Assembly: GCF_014084105.1 (NCBI RefSeq)
Contig: NZ_CP048289.1
Span: 2,861,922 to 2,925,921, forward strand
Length of the DNA stretch: 64,000 nucleotides
From: Streptacidiphilus sp. P02-A3a
GTDB lineage: Bacteria > Actinomycetota > Actinomycetes > Streptomycetales > Streptomycetaceae
Direction: 5' to 3'
The notes beneath the pieces were generated by a model. That model made no database searches and was not told the origin of the DNA. It saw only the letters and a program-made list of their open reading frames with translations. Positions 19,951 to 28,502 of the stretch are shown piece by piece; the stretch's first letter is position 1; each line of letters starts with the position of its first letter. The position numbers were made by a program, and so were the translations under genes.

Positions 19951-20010
19951 GACGGGACCCGGCGGCACGGGACCCGGCGGCACGGGATCCGGCGGCACGG
20001 GACCCGGACG
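19951..20010. repeat. 15-bp tandem repeat, four copies
   Basis: Unit CACGGGACCCGGCGG at 19951-19965 (first base G-A variant), 19966-19980, 19981-19995 (one T variant) and 19996-20008 (partial). It lies in the non-coding gap between convergent genes. Confidence 0.85.
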
Positions 20011-20041
20011 GCGCCCCGCCCGGGTCAGCCGGGCGGGGCGC
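20011..20041 (-). terminator. Terminator hairpin covering the SRPBCC stop codon
   Basis: A 13-bp perfect stem (20011-20023 with 20029-20041). The loop contains the stop codon of the minus-strand gene ending at 20025. It probably serves both convergent genes. Confidence 0.7.
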
Positions 20042-20519
20042 TGCGGGTGTCGAGCAGGGCGGTGGCGCGGCGCACGGCCCGGGCGATGCCCGGCCGGGAC
20101 AGCCGCACCGCCGCGCGCAGCGCCGGGGCCGCCTCCAGCGCGATGGTGAACCGCAGCACCGTGCCGCCGTCGGCCGACGGCGCGAGCAGCCACTCCTCCA
20201 TCCACGCCCGCACCCCCGGCAGCGTGGCCGACTCGACCCGGTAGACGAAGCGCTCGGGCTCCCGCCAGACCAGCACCTGCTCGACGAAGCGCACGCCCCC
20301 GCGCAGGGTCACCGCCCGGCCCGCCCCCACCCCGTACGGCGGTGGGCCGGTGTACCCGGCGGTGCGGACCTCGCGGAACCACAGCGGGGTGGTCGCCGCG
20401 TCGTCGGTCAGCTCGTGGAACACGGCCTCGCACGGGCTGCGCAGCCGAGCGGTGAACACCAGCCGGGTCGGTGCCAGCCGCAGCAGCTCAACGCCCGCTG
20501 GACGCAGGTGATTCGCCAT
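20025..20519 (-). CDS. SRPBCC (polyketide cyclase/START-like) protein
   Basis: 164 residues. The helix-grip fold is indicated by LVFTARLRSPCEAVFHELTDDAATTPLWFREV at the start, then VRFVEQVLVWREPERFVYRVE and WLLAPSADGGTVLRFTIALEAAP, ending in a long C-terminal helix. SRPBCC proteins bind hydrophobic ligands; the ligand here is unknown. ATG 20519 is the only good start. The DeoR gene ends 40 bp upstream on the same strand, so the two may be co-transcribed. Confidence 0.85.
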   Translation of the reverse strand: MANHLRPAGVELLRLAPTRLVFTARLRSPCEAVFHELTDDAATTPLWFREVRTAGYTGPPPYGVGAGRAVTLRGGVRFVEQVLVWREPERFVYRVESATLPGVRAWMEEWLLAPSADGGTVLRFTIALEAAPALRAAVRLSRPGIARAVRRATALLDTRSAPPG

Positions 20520-20559
20520 GCCGCACAGTGTAGTTGACGAGCTGTCAGCCGTGCTGCGG

Positions 20560-21411
20560 TCAGTCCTCGGCGCCGCTCTGGAGGCCGCCCTGGGCCCCTT
20601 CCCCGACCCCGGCCACGATCACCGAGCGGACCTGCTCCGCCACCGCCGTGCGGATCTCCAGCGGCAGCCCCGCGTCGGTCACCAGGGTGTCCACCTCGCT
20701 CAGCGAGGCGAAGGTGGACAGGCCCACGGTGCCCCACTTGGTGTGGTCGGCGACCGCCACCACCCGCCGGGCCGAGGCCACGAAGCTGCGGTTGGTCTCC
20801 GCCTCGGCCAGGTTCGGCGTGGACAGGCCGGCCTCCAGCGAGATCCCGTGCGAGCCGAGGAACAGCAGGTCGAAGTGGAGCGAGCGGATCGCCCGGTCCG
20901 CGATCGGGCCGACCAGCGAGTCCGAGGGCGTCCGGACACCGCCGGTGAGCACCACCGTCGCCGCCTGCGCGCCGGTGCCGCCGTGCCGCAGCGCGTGCTC
21001 GAACACATCGGCCACGCGCACCGAGTTGGTCACCACGGTCAGGCCCTCGACCTGCACCAGGTGGTGCGCCAGCGCGTAGGTCGTGGTCCCGCCGGAGAGG
21101 GCCACCGCGCTGCCGGGAGCGACCAGCCGCGCCGCCTCCCGGGCGATGTCCTCCTTGGCGGTCAGTTCGAGCGCCGACTTGGCCTCGAACCCCGGCTCGT
21201 GGGTGCTGGCCTCCAGCACCGGGACCGCACCGCCGTGGACCTTCTCCACCATGCCCTGCCGCGCCAGCGCGTCCAGGTCCCGACGCACCGTCATGTCGGA
21301 GACGTTCAACCGCCGGGTCAACTCGTTGACCCGCACGCCCCCGCGCCGCCGCACCTCGTCGAGGATCACGGCACGCCGCTGCTCGGCCAGAAGATTGCTG
21401 TTCTCGGCCAC
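20560..21411 (-). CDS. DeoR family transcriptional regulator
   Basis: 283 residues from GTG 21411. An N-terminal helix-turn-helix (QRRAVILDEVRRRGGVRVNELTRRLNVSDMTVRRDLDALARQGMVEKVHGGAVP) is the DeoR signature. A DeoRC sugar-phosphate-sensing domain follows: SAVALSGGTTTYALAHHLV, TVVTNSVRVADVF, VVLTGGVRTPSDSLVGP, DLLFLGSHGIS, VVAVADHTKWG. DeoR regulators usually repress carbohydrate operons. No sugar operon adjoins, so the target is unknown. The frame also has GTG 21444 as a possible earlier start. Confidence 0.93.
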   Translation of the reverse strand: MAENSNLLAEQRRAVILDEVRRRGGVRVNELTRRLNVSDMTVRRDLDALARQGMVEKVHGGAVPVLEASTHEPGFEAKSALELTAKEDIAREAARLVAPGSAVALSGGTTTYALAHHLVQVEGLTVVTNSVRVADVFEHALRHGGTGAQAATVVLTGGVRTPSDSLVGPIADRAIRSLHFDLLFLGSHGISLEAGLSTPNLAEAETNRSFVASARRVVAVADHTKWGTVGLSTFASLSEVDTLVTDAGLPLEIRTAVAEQVRSVIVAGVGEGAQGGLQSGAED

Positions 21412-21588
21412 GCGCCCGCTGCCTGCCTTCCCACCGCTGACCACCGCTTGCCGTCATCCTCGCATGCCGCCCGGACACAGACCATGCCGAGTCCGGTGCG
21501 GTTACCCAGAGAACGCGAGAACATGCGTCTGGCGCAAAATCGCATGCGGCCAGAACAGGCACGGACACGGGGCACGGAGGGGGCGGCG

Positions 21589-24009
21589 ATGCCGGAGAGC
21601 AGTGACGGCGGGAGGGGGCCGGGCAGTACCGCACGGCCGGAGGGGGCGGCGGCGACCACCGCGCTGGCGTTGGAACTCCTGGTCCACGGCGTCGGCGGGA
21701 CCACACCGCAGGTCATGCTGGAGGATCCGCACATCGTCCAACTCACCGGCGACGCCGTCGCCGGGACCTACCGCCGCTGGCCCGACCGCGACGCCGAGCG
21801 GGTCAACGGCGGCCAGGGCGGCACCGAGCAGCAGCCGGGCACGGTCGAGGAGGCGTACTCCTGGGGCGGGCTGACCTCCGGATCGGGCGGTCGGGCGCTG
21901 TGGCTGCTGCTGCTCCCGTTCATGCTGACCAACCTCGCCCACTGGATGCGTCCCGCCGCACCCCGCACCGCCGCCGCCCAGCGCGGCTACGACCTGGTGG
22001 TGCGGCTGATCGCGGTCAGCCTGACCGTGCTGCTCACCGGCTGCGTCTGCGAGGCCGCGCTGGACCTGCTGGCCTGGCAGTGCGCCGGGACGGCGGGCTG
22101 CGCCGCGCAGCACTCCTGGCTCGGCTTCGCCTCGGCCGCGCACGGTGGTTGGTGGGGCCGGCCGGGACGTCGGCTGGCCCTGGCCGCGCTGCTGCCGCTG
22201 GCCCTGGTCGCCGCGCTGTGGCGGATCTCGCAGCGCACCTGGACCAGCTACGAGGCGCAGCGCCCGGCCGCCACCGGCCGCCGCACCGACGTACCGCCGA
22301 TGCAGATGCCGGGCTTCTGGTACGGGATGCGGCTGGTCCGCAGGTTGCGGGTGATCCATGTCGCGGCCGGACTGCTGACCGTCTCGCTGGCGGTGCTGCT
22401 GCCGGTGCTGAGCCGGGACCGGGGCACCGGCGGCCCGGCCCGGGTGGTCGACTGGACGCTGCTGGCGCTGCTGCTGGCGCTGGCCGCCGGGGTGCTCACC
22501 GCGCTCGCGGGCAGCAGCCGCCGGGAGACCGAGCAGGACGACCGCCCCGACTCGCTGCCGATGCGCTGCCTGCACTGGGCGGCGCTGGCCCTGCTCGGCC
22601 TGGTGCTGCTGGACGCCGCCTGGGCCCGCGACGGCTGGCGTTCGGCCGGGCGGCTGCCCGGGAGCGGCGGCGTGTTCGACGTGCTCTGCCTGCTGCAACT
22701 GCTGCTGGTGCTGCTGCTCGGCGCGCTCGCGCTGACGCTGCGCCGGGCCGCGGCGGCACCGCCCCGGGCCGCGGCGGCGCCCGCCGCGGCCCTGCCGACC
22801 GCGGAGCCGCTGGCCGTTCCCGGCCCCGGCCGGCCGGTACCCGGCGGTGACGAGGCCTTCGGCGGACCCAGCGGACCGGCCCTGGGCGGCCTCGGCGGAC
22901 CGGTCACCGCGATGCTCGGCATCGGCCTGGGCAACCTGTTCACCGCCGGAACCGTGGTCTGGACGGCCGAGTGGCTGATGGGCAAGGGCACCCTCGGCCT
23001 GACCCTGGCCGGACCACCCCAGCTGCTGACCTGGCACAGCACCGGGCTGCCGGTGCTGGCGCTGCTGCTGCTGGCCCCGCTCGGGGTGCTGCTGACCCGG
23101 ATGCGGCGGCACAAGCGGACCCTGGAACCGCAGGTCGACGCCGCCTACGCGGTGGCCCCCGGGCACCGCGGCAGCCGTACCGGGCAGATAGCCGGGGCCC
23201 TGGCCAAGGCCCGGATGCTGGACAGCGCCCCGCTGCTGGTCGGCTCGCTCGCCGCGCTGGCCTTCCTGCTGGCCTCGGCGGCACTGGCGGGAGCGCTCGC
23301 CGACGGGCGCACCCCGGCGCTCGCCGCCGCGCACGCCCCCACGGTGATCGCCTACGCCGTCACCGCCCTGCAGTCCGTCGGCGGCTGGCTGGTCTGCGGT
23401 TTCCTGCTGGCGCTGATCGCGTTGGGCAAGCGGGTCTACAAGAACGCCGCGACCCGCCGCAGCGTCGGCGTGCTCTGGGACATCGGCACCTTCTGGCCGC
23501 GCGCGGCCCACCCCTTCGCGCCCCCCTGCTACGCCGAGCGCGCCGTCCCCGACCTGGACTGGCGGATCCGCACCTGGCTGGCCGGGGACCAGGACCGCAA
23601 GCTGGTGCTCTCCGCGCACTCCCAGGGCACGGTGCTGGCCGCCGCCGCGGTCTGGCAGCTCGACCCGCCGACCCGCGCCCGGGTCGCGCTGCTGACCTAC
23701 GGCTGCCCGCTGCGCCGCCTGTACGGGCGGTTCTTCCCGGCGTACATGGGCGACGCCGACCTGTGGCAGCTGCACCAGGACGCGCCCTGCTGGCGGAACC
23801 TGTTCCGGGTCACCGACCCGATCGGCGGCCCGGTCCGGGTGCCGGTCCCGGCCGGGGCACTGGCCGTGGACGCGCCGCCGCTGGTGGACCCGCTGGCCTA
23901 CGACCGGGACCGGTCGCACCCGCTGCCGATCCCGGTCCAGGGGCACTTCAACTACCGCGACGACCCGCGCTTCAGGTCGGAACGCGAGCTGCTGCTGCGG
24001 CAGTTGTAG
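21589..24009 (+). CDS. Polytopic membrane protein with alpha/beta-hydrolase (lipase-like) motifs
   Basis: 806 residues. A hydrolase-like N-terminus, LELLVHGVGGTTPQVML (HGVGG at 33-37, oxyanion-strand position), is separated from the nucleophile elbow LVLSAHSQGTVLAA (S678) by about 600 residues with some 11 hydrophobic helices (from about 103 to 625). Downstream, LLTYGCPLRRLYGRFFP and PVQGHFNYRDDPRF could supply the Asp/His. So a serine-hydrolase fold seems split by a membrane insert. I infer a membrane lipase or esterase; the substrate is unknown. ATG 21589 follows ACGGAGGG. The 3' end overlaps the next gene by 38 bp in antisense. Confidence 0.75.
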   Translation: MPESSDGGRGPGSTARPEGAAATTALALELLVHGVGGTTPQVMLEDPHIVQLTGDAVAGTYRRWPDRDAERVNGGQGGTEQQPGTVEEAYSWGGLTSGSGGRALWLLLLPFMLTNLAHWMRPAAPRTAAAQRGYDLVVRLIAVSLTVLLTGCVCEAALDLLAWQCAGTAGCAAQHSWLGFASAAHGGWWGRPGRRLALAALLPLALVAALWRISQRTWTSYEAQRPAATGRRTDVPPMQMPGFWYGMRLVRRLRVIHVAAGLLTVSLAVLLPVLSRDRGTGGPARVVDWTLLALLLALAAGVLTALAGSSRRETEQDDRPDSLPMRCLHWAALALLGLVLLDAAWARDGWRSAGRLPGSGGVFDVLCLLQLLLVLLLGALALTLRRAAAAPPRAAAAPAAALPTAEPLAVPGPGRPVPGGDEAFGGPSGPALGGLGGPVTAMLGIGLGNLFTAGTVVWTAEWLMGKGTLGLTLAGPPQLLTWHSTGLPVLALLLLAPLGVLLTRMRRHKRTLEPQVDAAYAVAPGHRGSRTGQIAGALAKARMLDSAPLLVGSLAALAFLLASAALAGALADGRTPALAAAHAPTVIAYAVTALQSVGGWLVCGFLLALIALGKRVYKNAATRRSVGVLWDIGTFWPRAAHPFAPPCYAERAVPDLDWRIRTWLAGDQDRKLVLSAHSQGTVLAAAAVWQLDPPTRARVALLTYGCPLRRLYGRFFPAYMGDADLWQLHQDAPCWRNLFRVTDPIGGPVRVPVPAGALAVDAPPLVDPLAYDRDRSHPLPIPVQGHFNYRDDPRFRSERELLLRQL

Positions 24010-26443
24010 CGCCGGTGGCGGTCGGCAGGTCCTCCGGCAGCAGCAGTTGCAGCTGCTCGGTGGTCACCTCCTGGAGCTGCGCCAGCCGGACGGCGTGCCG
24101 CTCGACCATGGTCTCGAAGACCTGGCGGGCGGTGCGCCCGTTGCCGAAGGAGGGCCCCTTGGGCAGCACCGCGAAGTACCCGAGCAGCGCGGCCACGGTC
24201 TCCGGCGACAGCGCGTACTCCTGCTCGGCGGCCTGCCTCCGGGTGATCTCGACCAGCTCCGCGGCGGAGTAGTCGGAGAAGGTGACGGTCCGTGAGAAAC
24301 GGGACGCCACACCGGGGTTGGACGCCAGGAAGCGCTCCATCTCGGTGGTGTAACCGGCCACGATGACCACCACGTCGTCCCGGTGGTCCTCCATCAGCTT
24401 CACCAGCGTGTCGATGGCCTCCCGGCCGAAGTCCCGGCCGCCGTCCTCCGGGGCCAGCGCGTACGCCTCGTCGATGAACAGCACCCCGCCGAGCGAGCGC
24501 TGGAACACCTCCCAGGTGCGCTGCGCGGTCGCACCGATGTGCTCGCCGACCAGGTCGAGCCGGGCCACCTCGACCAGGTGGCCGCGCTGGAGCACGCCGA
24601 GCGCGGCCAGGATCTCGCCGTAGAGCCGGGCGACCGTGGTCTTGCCGGTGCCGGGGGAGCCGGTGAAGACCAGGTGGCGGCGGAGCGAGGGGGCCTTGAG
24701 ACCGGCCTGCTGGCGGCGGCGGCCGACCGAGATCAGGTCGATCAGCGTGCGCACCTCCTGCTTGACCGTCTCCAGGCCGATCAGCGAGTCCAGTTCGGCC
24801 AGCGACTCCTCGGCCGGACGGCATTCCGGCAGCGGCGCGATCTGCGGCCGCGCGGCCGGGGCCCCGGCCTCTACCAGGGACTCCCGCCGGGCCTGCGGCA
24901 CCGAGGGCGGGGCGGGCGGCGCGGCGTCCCGCCAGGCCGCGGCGGTGGTCGCCCGGACCGGTTCGGGGGCGGCGGCGGGCTTGGCGTCGTCCGAGACGCA
25001 GCCGTCGACGACCGGTCCCGGCTCGGCGAACTCGAAGCCGCCACGGGCGTTCTGCTCGGCGCGGCAGCGGGTCAGCACCGTCCGGCAGCCGTCGATCACA
25101 TGGAAGCCGAAGCCCTTGCCGTGGGTGGCCACGCACTCCTCGAAGCTGCCCCGGCCCCCGGCCGACACGTAGACCGCGGCCTCGCCGCTGCCCCGCACCA
25201 CGCACCGGCGCAGCACCGGGTCGGCGCCCTTGGTCACGATCACCCCGGTCGCCACGTCGGCCACCTCAAGGCCGGTCAGCAGGCCGCCGCTGCCGTGGTC
25301 GCGGAACCACAGGCCGGTGTTGGCGTCCTGCACCCGCACCTGGTCCAGCCGCACCGTCGCGCCGTCGCTGACCGAGACCGCGGTGTTCCTGACCTGGCTG
25401 AACGAGCAGTCCACGGCCTCCGCCGAGGAGCCCTGGTCGAGCACGAACAGCGCGTCCGGGACGTCGTGCACCCGGCAGCCGGTGAGCTGCGCCGAGGCGC
25501 CGTCGCTGATCCACACCGCGGGGTAGTCGCCGGTGCTGTCGCGGATCTCGCAGCCGACCGCCTCGACCCGGGTCTGCGGGTCCCAGACCGACAGGCCGTT
25601 GCGGGCGAAGGAGCGCAGGCCGCTGTCCCGGAGCCGGAGCACCGAGCGTCCGCGCAGGTCCGCGCCGTTCTCCGGGATGTCGTGGATCCGGCAGCCGGTC
25701 AGCTCCAGCACCGCCTCGGTGTCCAGGGCCAGGCCGTTGTCGCTGACCCGGTGCACGGTGCAGCCGGTCAGGCGGCCCACGGCCCGGTCCTCGGCCTGCA
25801 CGCCGTTGCCGTTGACCTCGTAGAACTCGCAGTCCAGCGCGTCCACCTCGGTGCCCGGGCCGGTCAGCACCAGCGCCGCCCCGGAGGTGTGGTGCACCCG
25901 GCAGCGGTCGAAGCGGGCGGTGGCGCCGGCGCGTACCACCAGACCCGCCTGCCCGGCGGCCAGGACCTCGCATTCGTCGAAGTGGGCCGCCGCCGCCTCG
26001 GCCACCCGCACGCCCAGGCCGCCCGCGTTGTCGACGGAGCAGCGCCGGACCACCGGACGGGTGTCGCCGCGCACCTCGATGCCGACCGAGGAGCGGGTGG
26101 TGATCCGGCAGTCCGACAGCTCCGGCTCGCCCCCGGCCACCAGTACCGCCGGGGCCGAGCCGTCATGGCACTCGACCACCAGGTCGTGCACGGCGGCGGT
26201 GGCCAGCAGGGTCAGCGCGACGCCGAACGCCGGCTCGATCCGGACCGTCCCGGGGCCCTCGGCGGCCCGCACCGTCACCGCCTTGTCGACGACCACGTTC
26301 TCGCGGTAGACCCCGGGTCCTATGGTCACCGTGTCACCGACCTCGGCGGCGGCCATGGCCTCGGCCATGGTCGGGTACTCCCCGGACCGCCGCCGCCACC
26401 GGGAGGCCCCGTCCAGGGTCACCCGCACTACGCCTGCTCCCAT
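23972..26443 (-). CDS. Right-handed beta-helix repeat protein fused to a CbxX/SpoVK-type AAA+ ATPase
   Basis: 823 residues. Residues about 25-480 form a pectate-lyase/NosD-type parallel beta-helix: YPTMAEAMAAAEVGDTVTIGPGVYRENVVVDKAVTVRAAEG opens it, followed by about 18 rungs such as LTGCRVHDVP and AVDCSFSQVRNTAVSVSDGA. A linker (480-545) leads to an AAA+ domain: Walker A FTGSPGTGKTTVARLYG (K601), Walker B GGVLFIDEAYAL, sensor-type VIVAGYTTEMERFL, and GNGRTARQVFETMVER. CbxX-type AAA+ modules remodel partner proteins and also occur in type VII secretion EccA. ATG 26443 follows GGGAGCACC. No ESX genes adjoin, so the role is unknown. Confidence 0.9.
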   Translation of the reverse strand: MGAGVVRVTLDGASRWRRRSGEYPTMAEAMAAAEVGDTVTIGPGVYRENVVVDKAVTVRAAEGPGTVRIEPAFGVALTLLATAAVHDLVVECHDGSAPAVLVAGGEPELSDCRITTRSSVGIEVRGDTRPVVRRCSVDNAGGLGVRVAEAAAAHFDECEVLAAGQAGLVVRAGATARFDRCRVHHTSGAALVLTGPGTEVDALDCEFYEVNGNGVQAEDRAVGRLTGCTVHRVSDNGLALDTEAVLELTGCRIHDIPENGADLRGRSVLRLRDSGLRSFARNGLSVWDPQTRVEAVGCEIRDSTGDYPAVWISDGASAQLTGCRVHDVPDALFVLDQGSSAEAVDCSFSQVRNTAVSVSDGATVRLDQVRVQDANTGLWFRDHGSGGLLTGLEVADVATGVIVTKGADPVLRRCVVRGSGEAAVYVSAGGRGSFEECVATHGKGFGFHVIDGCRTVLTRCRAEQNARGGFEFAEPGPVVDGCVSDDAKPAAAPEPVRATTAAAWRDAAPPAPPSVPQARRESLVEAGAPAARPQIAPLPECRPAEESLAELDSLIGLETVKQEVRTLIDLISVGRRRQQAGLKAPSLRRHLVFTGSPGTGKTTVARLYGEILAALGVLQRGHLVEVARLDLVGEHIGATAQRTWEVFQRSLGGVLFIDEAYALAPEDGGRDFGREAIDTLVKLMEDHRDDVVVIVAGYTTEMERFLASNPGVASRFSRTVTFSDYSAAELVEITRRQAAEQEYALSPETVAALLGYFAVLPKGPSFGNGRTARQVFETMVERHAVRLAQLQEVTTEQLQLLLPEDLPTATGATTAAAAARVPT

Positions 26444-26656
26444 GGTGCTCCCATTTCCCGGAGGACGACCCCCGGACCCCCGGGACACCGCGGCCGCCGA
26501 CTTCCTCGCCCCGCCCAACGGTACTGGGTTCCGCACCGCACCCCTGCCCTCACCGGTTACAACGAGCGGGACGCCGATTCGGTCGCCGCCCGTTCCCAAG
26601 ACTTCCTGACACACCGTCAACCGTGCTGGAAAGTGGAAAAGTTGCGTGGAAAATGG

Positions 26657-27508
26657 TCAGCCGTACCGTTTCTCCGGCTGCGGCGGCGGTCCCTGCTCCA
26701 GCACGGTCACCGGATCACCCACCCGGAGCGTGCCCAACGGGCCCACGGGCAGCAACTGCATCGCGAAGCCGAGGGTCCGGCCGAACTTGCGGTGCCGCCC
26801 CAGCGCCCGCAGCGGCTCCGGGCCGCGCCGCTCGCCGGTGTCCTGGTCCAGGGTGGTCATCACGCAGCGCCCGCACTGCTCGGCCACCCGGAACTCGACC
26901 TCGCCGATCCGCACCCGCTGCCAGCCGGTCTCCGCCCAGGGCTCGGTACCGTCGACCACGATGTTGGGCCGGAACCGGGTCATCGGCACGGCCGCGCCCT
27001 TCACCGGGTCGCCCGGGTGCCCGGCGGCGACCAGTTCGTTCAGCGCGGCCAGCGAGGCGGTGGCGGCCAGGTTCACCGGGTAGCCGTCGGCCAGGCTGAC
27101 CAGGTGCGGGCTCGGGCGGCGGGAGGCGTCGTCCAGGTGGACCAGCCGCAGTTCGGCGCCGAGCCGGGCGCTGAACCAGGCGGAGGCCTCCGCCGTCGCG
27201 TCCAGCGTCTCCAGCGGATCCCCGAACAGGGTGACCTTCCGGTGCGGCCCGTCCGGCGGCTCGACCAGCAGCGACCGCCCGTCCGGGGCGTGCACCAGCA
27301 GCGAGCCCGGACGCCCGGCGTCGGCCGGGACGGCCCGCAGCTGCCCCAGGCGCGGCAGCTGCCGCTGGGACACCAGCTCGCCCTGGTCGTCCACCAGCAT
27401 CCAGCGCCGGTCCCCGGCCAGCCCCCAGGGCTCCACCAGGGCCTGCGGTACCGGCAGCGCGGCCAGGGACTTGACGGGATGGATCCGGAGGCCGGTGACG
27501 GTGGGCAT
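26657..27508 (-). CDS. MOSC domain-containing protein (MOSC_N plus MOSC)
   Basis: 283 residues. The N-terminal beta-barrel begins VTGLRIHPVKSLAALPVPQALVEPWGLAGDRRWMLVDDQGE, the MOSC_N hallmark. The C-terminal MOSC domain contains RFRPNIVVDGTEPWAETGWQRVRIGEVEFRVAEQCGRCVMTTLDQDTGERRGPEPLRAL, with the conserved cysteine (QCGRC). These proteins bind a molybdenum cofactor with a persulfide or sulfido group, like the C-terminus of Mo-cofactor sulfurase and mARC; they reduce N-hydroxylated compounds. The natural substrate here is unknown. The gene is monocistronic; a 10-bp palindrome CGTTCGAACG lies just upstream (27537-27546). Confidence 0.92.
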   Translation of the reverse strand: MPTVTGLRIHPVKSLAALPVPQALVEPWGLAGDRRWMLVDDQGELVSQRQLPRLGQLRAVPADAGRPGSLLVHAPDGRSLLVEPPDGPHRKVTLFGDPLETLDATAEASAWFSARLGAELRLVHLDDASRRPSPHLVSLADGYPVNLAATASLAALNELVAAGHPGDPVKGAAVPMTRFRPNIVVDGTEPWAETGWQRVRIGEVEFRVAEQCGRCVMTTLDQDTGERRGPEPLRALGRHRKFGRTLGFAMQLLPVGPLGTLRVGDPVTVLEQGPPPQPEKRYG

Positions 27509-27576
27509 ACGCCCATGATGCCAGCAGCCGATCGTTCGTTCGAACGGCTTCGGTGTTCACCGTCGCGGATATGCGT

Positions 27577-27609
27577 GAGGGCCGACCGGCGTGTCGCCGG
27601 TCGGCCCTC
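27577..27609 (-). terminator. Terminator hairpin after the DUF6643-like gene
   Basis: Fourteen-bp perfect stem (27577-27590 with 27596-27609), loop GTGTC, 28 bp beyond the minus-strand stop at 27637. Confidence 0.8.
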
Positions 27610-27636
27610 GATGACCTTGTCCGTCCCCCCGGACGT

Positions 27637-28179
27637 TCAGCGTCCCTGCTGGTACCCGCCTCGCTGCTGCTGCGGGTACTGCTGCGGGTACTGCTCCTGG
27701 TACTGCACCGGCCGCAGCGGCGCGACCGGCCGCTGGTACGCCGGGGCGGGTCCGGACTGCTGCGGGAACTGCTGCCCCGGGCCCTGCTGCTGCGGCGCCT
27801 GCGGCTGCGGGCCGCCGTACTGCGGCGCGGTGAACGGCTGGGCGCCGAACTGCGGCGCCGGGTACTGCGGATTGCCGTACTGCGGCGCCGCGTACTGGGG
27901 CTGTGGCTGCGGCTGGCCGGGGGCGCTGTAGCCGGGGCTGCTCGGGCCGGGCCCGAGCGCGAGCCGGGGCGCGGGCAGCGCGGGGAGGTTGCCGCCGTAG
28001 CCGCCGAAGCTGCTGGGGCGGTAGCCGTTGTCGTACGCGGGCGGCAGTGCCGCCGGCACGTTGATGGGGGCGATCTGCGGAACTCCCCGCTCAGCGACGA
28101 GGCTGTCGTAGATCGGGGTTTCCGAGGCGAAGGACGGCGCGTAGTAGCCGACCCCGTCGTAGCGGCGAGGGGAGGTCAT
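27637..28179 (-). CDS. Pro/Gln/Tyr-rich DUF6643-like protein
   Basis: 180 residues. A short conserved start, MTSPRRYDGVGYYAPSFASETPIYDSLVAERGVPQIAPI, precedes a long disordered region of PQYGxPQYPAPQFGAQP-type repeats and a QYQEQYPQQYPQQQRGGYQQGR end. The start matches what I know as DUF6643, a Streptomyces family of unknown role. Repeats of this prion-like kind often drive self-association. No membrane segment or signal peptide is present. Followed by a strong hairpin. Confidence 0.8.
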   Translation of the reverse strand: MTSPRRYDGVGYYAPSFASETPIYDSLVAERGVPQIAPINVPAALPPAYDNGYRPSSFGGYGGNLPALPAPRLALGPGPSSPGYSAPGQPQPQPQYAAPQYGNPQYPAPQFGAQPFTAPQYGGPQPQAPQQQGPGQQFPQQSGPAPAYQRPVAPLRPVQYQEQYPQQYPQQQRGGYQQGR

Positions 28180-28493
28180 GACGCATACGGTAAGCCCACA
28201 ATGTGCCTGCTGAGGAGAGTGTCACAGCAGGGAGTTGGCGTGTTCTCAGCGACCGGCCGCCGCCCAGCCGGGCGAAAGTGTGAAAAAAGGTCAGATCTCG
28301 CCATGGTGGGACCCCTTCCCACCCGGCATCTTCACAGAACGTTAACCACCCGGTCGGCCTGTCGGCCCCGGGTGGGCGGGCGGCCGTCCGGCCCGCACCC
28401 GTTTCATCCGAACCGGTGGGCACCGCACACGAACCAGTGGGCGCGGACCGACCGGTCCGCGCCCACCTGACTCACTCCGCGCTCACTCCGCGC
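28180..28493. other. Intergenic region between the DUF6643-like and PAC2 genes
   Basis: About 314 bp. It holds the PAC2 terminator hairpin (28437-28466) and the promoter region of the minus-strand gene starting at 28179. The AT-richer portion 28190-28340 is the likely promoter. No other structure seen. Confidence 0.5.
28437..28466 (-). terminator. Terminator hairpin after the PAC2 gene
   Basis: Thirteen-bp perfect stem (28437-28449 with 28454-28466), loop GACC, just beyond the minus-strand stop at 28494. Confidence 0.75.
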
Positions 28494-28502
28494 TCACTCC
28501 GC
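28470..28502. repeat. 11-bp repeat giving a stop in all three frames
   Basis: Three copies of a GCGGAGTGAGC-type unit (minus strand) place TGA codons ending at 28494, 28483 and 28472. The spacing of 11 bases puts one stop in each reading frame at the end of the PAC2 gene. Confidence 0.8.

Noticed and set aside
20518..21588. Upstream extension of the hydrolase frame across the DeoR gene
   Set aside because: Antisense to DeoR and without conserved motifs; ATG 21589 has a good ribosome binding site.
27537..27546. CGTTCGAACG as a LexA (SOS) box
   Set aside because: The actinobacterial SOS box is TCGAAC-N4-GTTCGA; this is a shorter palindrome without the spacer.
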